A stretch of 64,000 nucleotides of DNA from Phocaeicola fibrisolvens (GTDB lineage Bacteria > Bacteroidota > Bacteroidia > Bacteroidales > Bacteroidaceae): NCBI RefSeq assembly GCF_025567125.1, contig NZ_JAOQJI010000004.1, forward strand, positions 110,870 to 174,869, read 5' to 3'. A model generated the notes under the pieces. It was not told where the DNA came from. It made no database searches and saw only the letters and a program-made list of their open reading frames with translations. This document shows, piece by piece, positions 8,844 through 18,076 of this stretch (the stretch's first letter is position 1; the number at the start of each line of letters is the position of its first letter). The translations under genes were made by a program, and so were the position numbers.

Positions 8844-10109
8844 TTATTCAGTGTATTTTTTAACGATTACACATGCATTGTGACCACCAAATCCAAATGT
8901 GTTGCTCAATGCAGCACGTACAATACGCTTTTGTGCTTTATTGAATGTGAAGTTCAGGTTGTAGTCGATGTTTTCATCGTTGTCCCCTTCTTCATGGTTG
9001 ATTGTCGGAGGTACAATGTCATTCTTTACAGACAATACGCAAGCAATAGCTTCTACACCGCCTGTTGCTCCCAGAAGGTGTCCCGTCATTGACTTGGTAG
9101 AACTGATATTCAGTTTGTAAGCGTGTTCGCCGAACAAGTCCTTGATAGCTTTTACTTCGGACACGTCACCTACTGGAGTAGAAGTTCCGTGTACGTTGAT
9201 ATAATCAATGTCTTCCGGTTTCATACCAGCGTCTTCCAATGCACTTTTCATAACCAGTTTCGCACCCAGACCTTCGGGATGAGAGGCTGTTAAATGATAA
9301 GCATCGCCAGACGCACCCGTACCCGCCAGTTCTGCATAAATCTTTGCGCCACGAGCTTTTGCGTGTTCCAATTCTTCAAGAATCAGGCATCCCGCACCTT
9401 CTCCCATTACAAATCCGTCACGGCTTGCGCTGAACGGACGTGAAGCATGTGTAGGATCATCGTTGCGTGTAGACAAGGCATGCATGGCGTTGAAACCGCC
9501 TACCCCTGCGGGGAAGATGGCTGCTTCAGCACCGCCTGTTACAATGATGTTGGCTTTTCCCAAGCGAATATAGTTGAATGCATCAGCTATGGCATTGGAA
9601 GAAGACGCACATGCCGAAGTAGTGGTGAAGTTTGGTCCATGGAAGCCATACAAGATGGAAATCTGTCCGGAAGCAATATCCGCAATCATCTTGGGAATAA
9701 AGAACGGGTTGAATTTCGGTCCGATGGTGTCTTTGGTCTTTTCGTAACCAGCCACTTCTTCCTCGAAAGTATGAATACCTCCGATTCCAACACCAAGAAT
9801 CACTCCGACTTTATCCAAATCTTCTTTTTCTACGTCAATACCTGCGTCAGTTACTGCTTCTTTGGCAGCTGTCACCGCATACTGTGTGTAAAGGTCCATC
9901 TTACGGGCTTCTTTACGGTCGATGTGGTCGGCTGCGTTGAAGTTCTTCACTTCACAAGCGAACTGAGTCTTGAATTTCGACGCATCAAAATGAGTAATAG
10001 GTCCTGCCCCGCTGACGCCATTGAGCAGATTGTTCCAGAATTCCGGAACAGTATTGCCTACGGGGGTCAACGCACCAAGACCTGTTACTACCACTCTTTT
10101 TAATTCCAT
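8844..10109 (-). CDS. fabF: Beta-ketoacyl-[acyl-carrier-protein] synthase II
   Basis: Condensing enzyme that extends acyl-ACP with malonyl-ACP in type II fatty acid synthesis. The 421-aa length is normal. The nucleophile is Cys167 in TTSACASSSNA. The two catalytic histidines lie in NVHGTSTPVGD and STKSMTGHLLGATGG, and the C-terminal NTFGFGGHNACVIV is the family end motif. It follows acpP by 13 nt and precedes rnc by 3 nt, the widely conserved acpP-fabF-rnc order. Nothing unusual. Confidence 0.97.
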   Translation of the reverse strand: MELKRVVVTGLGALTPVGNTVPEFWNNLLNGVSGAGPITHFDASKFKTQFACEVKNFNAADHIDRKEARKMDLYTQYAVTAAKEAVTDAGIDVEKEDLDKVGVILGVGIGGIHTFEEEVAGYEKTKDTIGPKFNPFFIPKMIADIASGQISILYGFHGPNFTTTSACASSSNAIADAFNYIRLGKANIIVTGGAEAAIFPAGVGGFNAMHALSTRNDDPTHASRPFSASRDGFVMGEGAGCLILEELEHAKARGAKIYAELAGTGASGDAYHLTASHPEGLGAKLVMKSALEDAGMKPEDIDYINVHGTSTPVGDVSEVKAIKDLFGEHAYKLNISSTKSMTGHLLGATGGVEAIACVLSVKNDIVPPTINHEEGDNDENIDYNLNFTFNKAQKRIVRAALSNTFGFGGHNACVIVKKYTE

Positions 10110-10122
10110 AGGGTAGAATTAA

Positions 10123-10359
10123 TTATTTTGCGTTAGCTTCGATGTAAGAGATAGCATCGCCTACAGTCTGGATTTTTTCTGCCTGATCGTCAGGAATAGA
10201 GATTCCGAATTCTTTTTCGAATTCCATAATCAATTCTACTGTATCCAAAGAGTCAGCACCCAGATCGTTAGTGAAGCTCGCAGTTGGAACAACTTCTGAT
10301 TCTTCTACGCCCAATTTATCTACGATAATTTTCTGTACTTTTGATGCGATTTCAGACAT
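10123..10359 (-). CDS. acpP: Acyl carrier protein
   Basis: Small acidic carrier (78 aa) that holds growing acyl chains on a phosphopantetheine arm. The attachment site is Ser37 in NDLGADSLDTVELIM. The rest is the standard four-helix ACP, ending EANAK. First gene of the acpP-fabF-rnc cluster. A near-consensus -7 element (TTCCTTTG on the minus strand, 10418-10411) lies about 50 nt upstream. Confidence 0.97.
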   Translation of the reverse strand: MSEIASKVQKIIVDKLGVEESEVVPTASFTNDLGADSLDTVELIMEFEKEFGISIPDDQAEKIQTVGDAISYIEANAK

Positions 10360-10516
10360 AATTCTAATTTTTTAAGTTTATAAATAATGTAATTTATTGA
10401 TTTTTCGTTGCAAAGGAATAAATATTTCTGCTTTTAAACAAGTATTCTAGCAAATAAATGCACTCCCTTTGCACATTTTTATACATTCTGTGCACGAAAA
10501 CATGCATTTTTGTGTC

Positions 10517-11527
10517 TTATTCTCTTCGTAGGGGATAGTCTCCACGGAGTTGTTCGAACTGTTCTGGATGTGCCCGCAAATGGTCGCAGTCGGTGTGGGG
10601 ATTGTATTGCTGGAGAAGCTGCAGATTCTCATCTCCAGAAAGGCTTTGACGGGAAACCTCTGGCAAAGTGAGATGGAAGTTCATCGGTTTATGGAAAAAA
10701 CGGCAAAAGGCTTCCAAGACCATGCGGGTAGCATTGGCTTTTCCATCGGCAGAGTAGCCGGCAATGTGGGGGGTACCGATAAAGACTTTGTCGAGTAGTT
10801 CCCGGTTGATGTGGGGCTCGTTTTCCCATACATCGATTACAGCTCCTGCCACAGCACCCGTGTTTAAAGCGTTCAGCAGGGCCTCTGTTTCTACCACTTC
10901 CCCACGCGAGGTGTTGAGAAGATAAGGCCTTCTTTGTAGTTTCTGGAAGAAAGTCCGGTCGGCCAGGTGGAAGGTCTGGTATTTCCCCTCCCGAATCAAA
11001 GGGGTGTGGAAGGTCAGGATGTCGCATTGCTCAGCCAGTGTGTCCAGTGAAGTGAACCCTTGTTCGCCTGCATCGGCTCGTGGAGGGTCGTTCAGAAGCA
11101 CTTTCATACCGATGCGTTCTGCCATTCGACGGATGCGTTCGCCTACGTGTCCCACACCGACGATGCCCAGACAGGCTCCCTTCAGTTGGAGCCCTTTTTC
11201 CTGTTGCAGCAACAGCAAGGCGGCATGTACATATTGTTCTACGGCTCCGGCATTGCATCCGGGGCAGTTGCTCCATGTGATGCCGGCTTCCTGACAGTAT
11301 TTTGTGTCGATGTGGTCGAAGCCGATGGTGGCTGTTCCGATGAATTGTACCTTACTGCCTTCCAGTAGCTGGCGGTTACAGAGTGTACGAGTGCGGATAA
11401 TCAGGGCATCTGCTTCTTTGACCACTTCCGGAGTGAAATCTTTTCCGGGAAGATAAATGACTTCGTCTGCTAATGTTTCAATGAGGCCTTTTATATAAGG
11501 TATCTTGTTGTCTACGATTACTTTCAT
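10517..11527 (-). CDS. pdxB: 4-phosphoerythronate dehydrogenase
   Basis: NAD-dependent 2-hydroxyacid dehydrogenase of the DXP-dependent pyridoxal phosphate pathway, oxidising 4-phosphoerythronate. The N-terminus VIVDNKIPYIKG and FIGTATIGFDHIDT are PdxB-specific. The Rossmann motif is GIVGVGHVGERIR, the active-site Arg is in LLNTSRGEVV, the Glu in VWENEPHIN and the His in IGTPHIAGYSADGK. At 336 aa it is somewhat shorter than enterobacterial PdxB (about 380), mainly in the C-terminal dimerisation domain. Monocistronic, with TACATTTG at 11573-11566 as its -7 element. Confidence 0.93.
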   Translation of the reverse strand: MKVIVDNKIPYIKGLIETLADEVIYLPGKDFTPEVVKEADALIIRTRTLCNRQLLEGSKVQFIGTATIGFDHIDTKYCQEAGITWSNCPGCNAGAVEQYVHAALLLLQQEKGLQLKGACLGIVGVGHVGERIRRMAERIGMKVLLNDPPRADAGEQGFTSLDTLAEQCDILTFHTPLIREGKYQTFHLADRTFFQKLQRRPYLLNTSRGEVVETEALLNALNTGAVAGAVIDVWENEPHINRELLDKVFIGTPHIAGYSADGKANATRMVLEAFCRFFHKPMNFHLTLPEVSRQSLSGDENLQLLQQYNPHTDCDHLRAHPEQFEQLRGDYPLRRE

Positions 11528-11844
11528 TTTTGTGTTAGTTTTAGTCAGCCTGTTTTTGAAGGTTGCAAATGTATATACTTTTGATGAAATGGAATACTAA
11601 ATTGAAGACAATGCGATGTAAATCTTATTTTATTTCTATCTTTGCCCTATAAGATAGTGATGATGAAACAATATGGTTGCCGATTATCTGAGTGAATCTG
11701 TTTGGTGCTTGACAAACGGATAATGATTGTAAAGACTTATGGTAAGAAAGCGTACAGTCTTAATTTCTTAAAAGGAATTATTAAGAATTTCTGTAAAGAT
11801 ACTTGTGAATTTAGTGAACTCAAATATTTATTAACTGATTAATA
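11528..11844. other. Divergent intergenic region with a long leader
   Basis: Contains a minus-strand -7 element for pdxB (11566-11573) and a plus-strand TATCTTTG at 11637-11644, 200 nt before the glycosyltransferase gene at 11845. If used, this gives a long 5' leader holding two tiny frames (MMKQYGCRLSE from 11661; MVRKRTVLIS from 11740). I see no other structure of note. Confidence 0.4.
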
Positions 11845-12561
11845 ATGGAAAGTCTGCATATTATTACTCCTGTCAAGGATTCCATTGAATTTACATTGGA
11901 AACAATAAAGGCCATCCTGGATTCTGAAATAAAGGTACCTTATACCTATACCGTGTATAATGATTTCAGTACCCCAGAAAATACGAAGATACTGGAAGAA
12001 AATGCGAAGCAGCTGGGCTTCCGCCTGGTGAATCTGTCGGATTTGACAGACCATCCTTCCCCCAATTACTTGCTGGTATTGCAGATGGCACAAAAGGAGG
12101 CCATTGAAGCAAAGGCCGGACTGTTGATTGTGGAGTCGGATGTAGTGGTGAAGAAGAATACCTTGCAGGGCTTGTTCGACGGGGCTGTGGCACGTCCGGA
12201 CTGTGCCATTGCAGCTGCTGTCACTACCGACGAGGCAGGTGTCATCAATTATCCTTATCTGCATGCCAAAGGAAATGAGAACAAGATTTATGCTGAAAAG
12301 AAGCATTGCAGTTTCTGTTGCTCCTTGCTGACATTGGATTTTTTGCGGAAGTTCGACTTCCATCAGCTGGATGCCTCGAAGAATTGGTACGATGTGACCA
12401 TTTCTCACGAAGCCTTGAAAAAAGGTTTTCAGAATTATTTGTTTACGGTATTGCCGGTATGGCATCGCCCGCACGGAAGCCGGCCATGGAAACAGTTGAA
12501 ATACAAGAATCCCTTGAAATACTATTGGTTGAAGTTTACGAAAGGGTTGGATAAGATTTAG
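11845..12561 (+). CDS. Glycosyltransferase family 2-like protein
   Basis: Probable sugar transferase with a GT-A fold, acting in the cytoplasm on a surface-glycan acceptor. The protein is 238 aa. The start SLHIITPVKDSIEFTLETIKA resembles the first beta-alpha unit of family 2, YNDFSTPENT holds the first acidic nucleotide-binding position, and LLIVESDVVVK takes the place of the DxD metal site. The C-terminus is basic and aromatic (KYYWLKFTKG). It starts a run of three plus-strand envelope genes (11845-14227) with 14-nt spacings. Sugar donor and acceptor cannot be told. Confidence 0.75.
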   Translation: MESLHIITPVKDSIEFTLETIKAILDSEIKVPYTYTVYNDFSTPENTKILEENAKQLGFRLVNLSDLTDHPSPNYLLVLQMAQKEAIEAKAGLLIVESDVVVKKNTLQGLFDGAVARPDCAIAAAVTTDEAGVINYPYLHAKGNENKIYAEKKHCSFCCSLLTLDFLRKFDFHQLDASKNWYDVTISHEALKKGFQNYLFTVLPVWHRPHGSRPWKQLKYKNPLKYYWLKFTKGLDKI

Positions 12562-12575
12562 TTAAATGTGCATTT

Positions 12576-13316
12576 ATGAGTTTCATTAATCATCAGACCT
12601 TGGTTCTTAGTTCCGAATGTGAGTCTTTCAGAGCGTTCATGCTTTCTATACCGGAGCGTTTTGAGAAAGGTGAGGGAACTGTCATACATAAAGGACGGAA
12701 TGAATTGCGGAAAATGACGTATGACGGTAAGGAACTTGTGGTGAAATCTTTTCGTACTCCCAATATTATCAACCGTTGGGTGTATGGCGTATTTCGTCCT
12801 TCAAAGGCCAAACGTTCTTTTGTGCATGCGAAGATGCTGCTGGACATTGGAGTGGGTACTCCTCGTCCGGTCGGTTATCTGAATATCCGGAAAGGATTAC
12901 AGTTCGACCGCAGTTACTATGTGACCTTTGCTTCCGACTGTCCCTATACGTATGAAGAACTGTTTAAACGCAAGTTTCCATACGAAGACGAGGTACTTGC
13001 TGCGGTGGGACACGTCACAGCCCGGTTGCATAATCATGGCTATGCGCATAAAGATTATGGACGGGGCAATATTCTGTTTGGGCAGACACCGGAAGGGATA
13101 AAGATTGAGATTGTCGATTTGAACCGCATGGATATCGGTCCGCTGGACATGAAAGCAGGCTGCAAGAACCTGGAACGACTTCCGGCTACTCCCCACATGC
13201 ACAGGGTCTTGGCCGAGGCGTACGCCAAAGACCGGGGCTTTGACCCGGAGGCATGTTATAAACTGATGGTGGCCTATCGGAGTACCCAACCGGGAAAGAT
13301 TGACGGACTTTACTAA
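12576..13316 (+). CDS. Lipopolysaccharide kinase (WaaP/KdkA-like) family protein
   Basis: Protein-kinase-fold enzyme that probably phosphorylates a heptose or Kdo residue of the lipid A core. Key kinase residues are present in the 246-aa protein: the ATP-binding Lys57 in LVVKSF, the catalytic loop HKDYGRGN (158-165, catalytic Asp160 and Asn165), and the metal-binding DLN (181-183) in place of DFG. It lies between two glycosyltransferase genes, 14 nt from each. Whether the sugar is Kdo, as in KdkA, or another core sugar is not visible. Confidence 0.85.
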   Translation: MSFINHQTLVLSSECESFRAFMLSIPERFEKGEGTVIHKGRNELRKMTYDGKELVVKSFRTPNIINRWVYGVFRPSKAKRSFVHAKMLLDIGVGTPRPVGYLNIRKGLQFDRSYYVTFASDCPYTYEELFKRKFPYEDEVLAAVGHVTARLHNHGYAHKDYGRGNILFGQTPEGIKIEIVDLNRMDIGPLDMKAGCKNLERLPATPHMHRVLAEAYAKDRGFDPEACYKLMVAYRSTQPGKIDGLY

Positions 13317-13330
13317 AGAACGACGGAGAT

Positions 13331-14227
13331 ATGAAAATAGTAGCTGTAGTGGTGACTTACAACCGGAGGGAGCTGTTGAAACGCAACATCCACTGTCTAC
13401 GTGCAAATACTCCCGTGTCTTCCATTGTGGTAGTAAACAATGGAAGTACGGACGGCACTGCCGAGTGGCTGGATACCCAGCAGGACCTTACTGTAATTCA
13501 TCAGGAGAATGTGGGTGGGTCCGGCGGATTCCATCGGGGTATTGAGTATGCTTATCAGGCGGGTGCGGAATGGATATGGTGCATGGACGATGATGTCTTT
13601 CCACGGACCGACTGTATGGAGCATCTTTTACCTTATATGACAGAACCGCATGTGGGTATCCTGGCTCCTCGCCGGCTGATGGAGGGACAGATTTTTACCA
13701 ATGATTTTCAGCGGGTAAACCTGACAAATCCGTTTGCCTCCATGTATCAGCAGAAATTGAAGAAACAGGTAGTCAATGCACCGGTGGAGATTTGTGGAAC
13801 TGCCTTCGAAGGATTGTGTATCCGGCGCGAGGCGGTAGAAAAGATTGGGCTGCCCAACAAGGAACTGTTTATTTTCTGTGATGATACGGATTATTGCCTG
13901 CGGACGGTATTGGCCGGATTCCGTATTCTGTATATCCCTTCTGCCTTGATGGATAAGGAAAAGTTCTTTTCCAATGACAATTGGGAGGAACGGAGCAAGA
14001 AGAAGAAATGGAAGCGTTTCTATCAGGTGCGTAACTCGACCTATTTGAATCATCATTACGGACGAAACTGGGGAGTGAGATACTTGCGGGGATTTAATGG
14101 GATGCTAGGCTATTGGCTGGTGGCTTTGCTGACCTGTCCGTTTAAGGATGTCTATAGCCTGAAAGATGTCGGTAAATTCTGGAAGGCCTATTGTGACGGT
14201 ATTCATGAGAAACTCGGGAAATATTGA
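13331..14227 (+). CDS. Glycosyltransferase family 2 protein (GlfT2/rhamnosyltransferase-like)
   Basis: Sugar transferase of 298 aa. The GT-A nucleotide site is seen in AVVVTYNRRELL and VVNNGSTDGT, followed by ENVGGSGGFHRGI, typical of galactofuranosyl- and rhamnosyltransferase-like members. CMDDDVFP holds the DDD metal-binding motif, and the likely catalytic acid lies in IFCDDTDYCLR. Last gene of the 11845-14227 run and followed by a bidirectional terminator. It probably adds a core or O-chain sugar to LPS; the exact sugar is unknown. Confidence 0.87.
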   Translation: MKIVAVVVTYNRRELLKRNIHCLRANTPVSSIVVVNNGSTDGTAEWLDTQQDLTVIHQENVGGSGGFHRGIEYAYQAGAEWIWCMDDDVFPRTDCMEHLLPYMTEPHVGILAPRRLMEGQIFTNDFQRVNLTNPFASMYQQKLKKQVVNAPVEICGTAFEGLCIRREAVEKIGLPNKELFIFCDDTDYCLRTVLAGFRILYIPSALMDKEKFFSNDNWEERSKKKKWKRFYQVRNSTYLNHHYGRNWGVRYLRGFNGMLGYWLVALLTCPFKDVYSLKDVGKFWKAYCDGIHEKLGKY

Positions 14228-14249
14228 ACTCTGTCAGATTGAAAAAATA

Positions 14250-14291
14250 CACCCGGCTGGGAGGGAACTTATCACTTCTTCCAGCCGGGTG
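14250..14291. terminator. Bidirectional terminator
   Basis: Perfect 11-bp inverted repeat CACCCGGCTGG (14250-14260) and CCAGCCGGGTG (14281-14291), preceded by an A run and followed by CTTTTAT, between converging genes. Confidence 0.85.
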
Positions 14292-14295
14292 ACTT

Positions 14296-16137
14296 TTATA
14301 GTGCCTGCATATCGTTCAATCGCTTGTAGTATCCGTTTTGAGCCAACAACTCTTCGTGTTTTCCGCTTTCCACAATTTTACCTTCGTAGAGCACGTAAAT
14401 CTGGTTGGCATTCTTGATGGTCGACAAGCGGTGGGCGATGGCGATGGTGGTTCGGGTTTTCATCAGCCGTTCCAGCGCCTCCTGTACCAGTCGTTCGCTT
14501 TCGGTATCGAGGGCGGAAGTCGCTTCATCCAATATCAAGATGGCCGGGTTTTTCAGAATGGCCCGTGCGATGGAGATACGCTGGCGTTGTCCTCCGGAAA
14601 GGCGGCATCCCCGGTCACCGATGTTGGTATCGTACCCGTGTTCCGACTCCATGATGAAGTCGTGGGCATTGGCAATCTTGGCCGCTTCTATCACCTGTTC
14701 CTTGGTCGCATTGTCCACTCCAAACGTGATGTTGTTATAGAAGCTGTCGTTGAATAGGATGGCTTCCTGGTTCACATAGCCGATGAGTGAACGGAGGTCG
14801 CTGATGGATACGTCCTTGATATTAACTCCATCAATCAGAATCTCTCCTCCTTGCACATCGTGGAAACGGGGAAGCAGGTCTACCAGCGTGGATTTCCCGG
14901 AACCGCTTTGTCCTACCAGAGCAATGGTTTCTCCTTTCTGGATGCGGAGGTTGATGTCGTTCAGCACCTGGGTCTGTCCGTTGTAGCTGAAAGAAATATG
15001 ATTGAACTGGATATCCTGGTTCAAGGAAGACAGATGCTGCGGGTTCTTTTTCTCCACGATATTGTTGGGTGCCTTCAGAATCTTGTCTACACGTTCCATG
15101 GAAGCTAGTCCACGCGGAATCATGTAGCTGGCCTTGGAGAAATCTTTCAGCGGATTGATGATGCTGTAAAGAATCACCATATAATAAATGAAGGTAGAGG
15201 CATCGATGGAAGAGTTGTTGCCCAAAATCAGGGAACCTCCAAACCATAATACAAATACGATGAGTACCGTACCGAGGAATTCGCTCATCGGATGTGCCAA
15301 TGCCTGACGGATGGATACCCGGCTGGTGGCGTCTCGGTATTCGTTGCTGCATTTGTTGAAGCGGTTAATCATCTTTTCTTCGGCAGTGAAAGCCTTGATT
15401 ACCCGCAATCCTCCCAGTGTTTCTTCCAACTGTGACATCGTTTCTCCCCATTTTTCCTGCGCGTCGAGAGACTGTCTTTTCAGTTTACGCCCGATTTTTC
15501 CCATCAGCCATCCCATGGTAGGCAAAACGAGGATGGTAAATAAGGTCAGCTGCCAGCTGATAATCATCAAGGTAGTGAAATAGGAAATGATCAAAATAGG
15601 ATTTTTCAGCAGCATATCCAGTGAACTGGTGATGGAGTTCTCGATTTCTGCCACATCCCCACTCATTCGGGCGATGATATCCCCTTTTCTCTCTTCCGAG
15701 AAGAAACCTAAAGGAAGGTAGGTCACCTTGGTATAGACCATCGTGCGTATGTCGCGTACGATACCGGTACGCAGGGGTACCATGACCGCTGTCGACCCGA
15801 AATAACAAGCCGTTTTTAGGAACGTCATACCGGCCAGAAACAGCCCGAGGAACAACAGGGTGGTAGAGGGACCGAAAGAGTCAATCAGCTGATTGACATA
15901 ATAGTAGAAATTATTGATTGCCGTCTCTTTCAGTGAGTCCACCGTCCATTCCCAGTCCATGTATTGATATACCTTTTCTTGTGCATCTGTTTTGAACAAG
16001 ATGTTCAGGATGGGAATCAGGAGTGAAAAAGAAAATACATTGAAGATGGCTGATAGTATATTCAGAAGAACGGCCCAGCAGACATACTTTTTATAGGGCG
16101 ATACGAATCGCCGCATGAGTTGGAAGAATTCTTTCAT
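14296..16137 (-). CDS. msbA: ABC transporter, ATP-binding/permease protein (MsbA-like lipid A flippase)
   Basis: Half-size ABC exporter of 613 aa: a six-helix membrane domain (residues about 1-330) and a C-terminal ATPase. Walker A is GQSGSGKST, the signature is LSGGQRQR, Walker B is ILILDEATSALD and the switch histidine lies in IAIAHRLST. Location beside the LpxL-type acyltransferase and LPS glycosyltransferases makes lipid A-core export the best guess, though this family also includes drug exporters. The promoter has TATCTTTG at 16168-16161 on the minus strand, framed by an 8-bp inverted repeat. Confidence 0.85.
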   Translation of the reverse strand: MKEFFQLMRRFVSPYKKYVCWAVLLNILSAIFNVFSFSLLIPILNILFKTDAQEKVYQYMDWEWTVDSLKETAINNFYYYVNQLIDSFGPSTTLLFLGLFLAGMTFLKTACYFGSTAVMVPLRTGIVRDIRTMVYTKVTYLPLGFFSEERKGDIIARMSGDVAEIENSITSSLDMLLKNPILIISYFTTLMIISWQLTLFTILVLPTMGWLMGKIGRKLKRQSLDAQEKWGETMSQLEETLGGLRVIKAFTAEEKMINRFNKCSNEYRDATSRVSIRQALAHPMSEFLGTVLIVFVLWFGGSLILGNNSSIDASTFIYYMVILYSIINPLKDFSKASYMIPRGLASMERVDKILKAPNNIVEKKNPQHLSSLNQDIQFNHISFSYNGQTQVLNDINLRIQKGETIALVGQSGSGKSTLVDLLPRFHDVQGGEILIDGVNIKDVSISDLRSLIGYVNQEAILFNDSFYNNITFGVDNATKEQVIEAAKIANAHDFIMESEHGYDTNIGDRGCRLSGGQRQRISIARAILKNPAILILDEATSALDTESERLVQEALERLMKTRTTIAIAHRLSTIKNANQIYVLYEGKIVESGKHEELLAQNGYYKRLNDMQAL

Positions 16138-16153
16138 AAAATGTAACTACTTG

Positions 16154-16178
16154 TATTTTGCAAAGATAGTGCAAAATA
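16154..16178. repeat. Inverted repeat framing the -7 element of the msbA-like gene
   Basis: TATTTTGC (16154-16161) and GCAAAATA (16171-16178) are a perfect 8-bp inverted repeat around the minus-strand TATCTTTG -7 element (16168-16161). It could be an operator or chance in AT-rich DNA. Confidence 0.35.
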
Positions 16179-16244
16179 CCATAGGTACGCCATCCTTTCT
16201 GTAAAAAATGAAGTTTCCGTAGGGAGAGGATGGTAGATTTTTTG

Positions 16245-16252
16245 TAGCTTTG
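16245..16252 (+). promoter_or_regulatory. -7 element for the LpxL-type gene
   Basis: TAGCTTTG lies 26 nt before the ATG at 16278, matching TAnnTTTG. Confidence 0.45.
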
Positions 16253-16277
16253 TCCTGAATTATAATTCAATGTCCTG

Positions 16278-17189
16278 ATGAAGTTTGTATACCGTATATT
16301 GTTTTTCTTCCTGTATCTGTTGTCCCTGCTTCCGTTGAGGCTACTTTATTTCATATCCGACTTGCTGTTCTTCCCCTTGTTTCATTGGATTAAATATCGT
16401 CGGAAGGTGGTTCAGCGGCAGTTGGAAGAATGTTTCCCAGAGAAGAGTCAGAAAGAAAGAGAGGATATCGAACGTCGGTTCTATCATTTCTTCTGTGATT
16501 ACCTGATGGAGGTGATTAAATTGTTTTCCATTTCAAAACAAGAGATGAAGCGTCGTATGGTGTTTACGAATTTGGATGAAGTTCGTGCTGATCTGGAAAA
16601 GGAGAATAAAAAATTTTGTTTTTTGTATTTAGGACATTATTGCAATTGGGAATACATTGCTTCGTTGAGTGGTTGGATTCCGGATATGTATGGAGGTCAG
16701 ATTTATCACCGCATTTATAATCAGGCCTTTGATGAACTTTTTCTACGTTTGCGAGGAAAGTTTGGTGGAGAATCGATCTTGATGAAAGATACCCTGCGGC
16801 GTATCCTGACTTTACGCGGGCAGGAAAAGAAGGTGATGATTGGCTTTATCTCCGACCAGCTTCCAAAATGGGAAAACATGAACCATTGGACTACCTTCCT
16901 GAATCATGAGACTTCTTTCTTTATCGGGGCAGAGCGTATTGCCAAACAAGTAGATGCGGCCTTATATTATGTGGATGTGAAGCGCGTGAGAAGAGGATAT
17001 TATCAGGCTACTTTCCGTTTGATGACGCTTCATCCGAAAGAATATCCGGATTATTCCTTGACAGACCAGTATGCGCGTCTGCTGGAAGAGACGATTCGCC
17101 AGGCGCCAGAGTATTGGTTGTGGACACACAAGCGTTGGAAACGGACGAAAGAAGAATGGTTAAAGTGGAAACAAGAAACTGAAAAATGA
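16278..17189 (+). CDS. Lipid A biosynthesis (LpxL/HtrB-type) acyltransferase
   Basis: Inner-membrane late acyltransferase that adds a secondary acyl chain to lipid A. The 303-aa protein begins with a hydrophobic membrane anchor (residues 3-35). The catalytic H-x4-E motif is His120 and Glu125 in LGHYCNWEY. The substrate-binding segment GFISDQLPKWENM and the C-terminal YWLWTHKRWK match the family. It faces the msbA-like gene divergently and overlaps the next glycosyltransferase by 4 bp (ATGA). Confidence 0.92.
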   Translation: MKFVYRILFFFLYLLSLLPLRLLYFISDLLFFPLFHWIKYRRKVVQRQLEECFPEKSQKEREDIERRFYHFFCDYLMEVIKLFSISKQEMKRRMVFTNLDEVRADLEKENKKFCFLYLGHYCNWEYIASLSGWIPDMYGGQIYHRIYNQAFDELFLRLRGKFGGESILMKDTLRRILTLRGQEKKVMIGFISDQLPKWENMNHWTTFLNHETSFFIGAERIAKQVDAALYYVDVKRVRRGYYQATFRLMTLHPKEYPDYSLTDQYARLLEETIRQAPEYWLWTHKRWKRTKEEWLKWKQETEK

Positions 17190-18064
17190 AGATATCAATA
17201 GTTGTCCCTGTTTATAATACGGAAAAATATTTGACAGAATGTGTAAATAGTATCTTACTTCAAACTTTTACGGATTTTGAAGTTATATTGGTTGATGATG
17301 GCAGTAAGGATAAAAGCGGACAGATTTGTGATAGATTGTCGGAGACTGATTCTCGTATAAAGGTCTTTCATCAACTGAATTCAGGGGTTACGTGTGCGAG
17401 AGCTAAAGGAGTGGCTTTGGCACAAGGTGAGTGGATTTGTTTTGTTGATTCGGATGATACTCTTCCTGTGGATTCTTTGGAGAAACTGAATGCAGGCATT
17501 TGTGATAATCAGAAAATCCTGACAAAAGAATGGATTAATATCGTGGAATATCGTGAGATGTGCATTACGGGAAAAGGCGTTTATCCTGGTCCGTGGGCTA
17601 GATTGATAAGACGAAGAATATTTGATGAGAATACTTTTGCAATACCTCGTACTATTGTTAAAGGAGAGGATATGCTGATGAATATTCGTTTATCTTTTGC
17701 TTCTACTAAAGATATACATATCATTCCTTTTAGAGTATATCATTATTTATCTCATTCAGAGAGTTGTGTGCATAATTTTATTCATAACTGTGATTATGAA
17801 TATAATTTCTATAAAGAGAAACTATGTGTAATACCTCAAGGAGAACGTTTATTTTATAGGAAATATTGTATAAAGAATGCCTTGAAAGCATTGCATCGAA
17901 TTATAAGATGTTCACCTTCTGTCAAAGATTGGAAAGAATCTTTGTTTGTGGCTCAGTTGAAAAAAGATGTTGTTGCTTTTCGTTACCGTTTGTCTTTATT
18001 GGATTATGTTTTGCTTATGGTTAAAAATGATCTTCTTAATGAGATTTTCCGTAGATTACTTTAA
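17186..18064 (+). CDS. Glycosyltransferase family 2 protein
   Basis: Sugar transferase (292 aa) with the classic start ISIVVPVYNTEKYLTECVNS, VILVDDGSKDKSGQICD (nucleotide site) and FVDSDDTLPVD (DxD metal site). RLIRRRIFD and KGEDMLMNIRL are conserved acceptor-side positions. It overlaps the LpxL-type gene by 4 bp and is 12 nt from the next family 2 gene. Base composition of 17186-19096 is visibly more AT-rich than the glycosyltransferases at 13331 and 20944, which may mean these two were exchanged horizontally. Confidence 0.9.
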   Translation: MKISIVVPVYNTEKYLTECVNSILLQTFTDFEVILVDDGSKDKSGQICDRLSETDSRIKVFHQLNSGVTCARAKGVALAQGEWICFVDSDDTLPVDSLEKLNAGICDNQKILTKEWINIVEYREMCITGKGVYPGPWARLIRRRIFDENTFAIPRTIVKGEDMLMNIRLSFASTKDIHIIPFRVYHYLSHSESCVHNFIHNCDYEYNFYKEKLCVIPQGERLFYRKYCIKNALKALHRIIRCSPSVKDWKESLFVAQLKKDVVAFRYRLSLLDYVLLMVKNDLLNEIFRRLL

Positions 18065-18076
18065 TATCTTGATATT

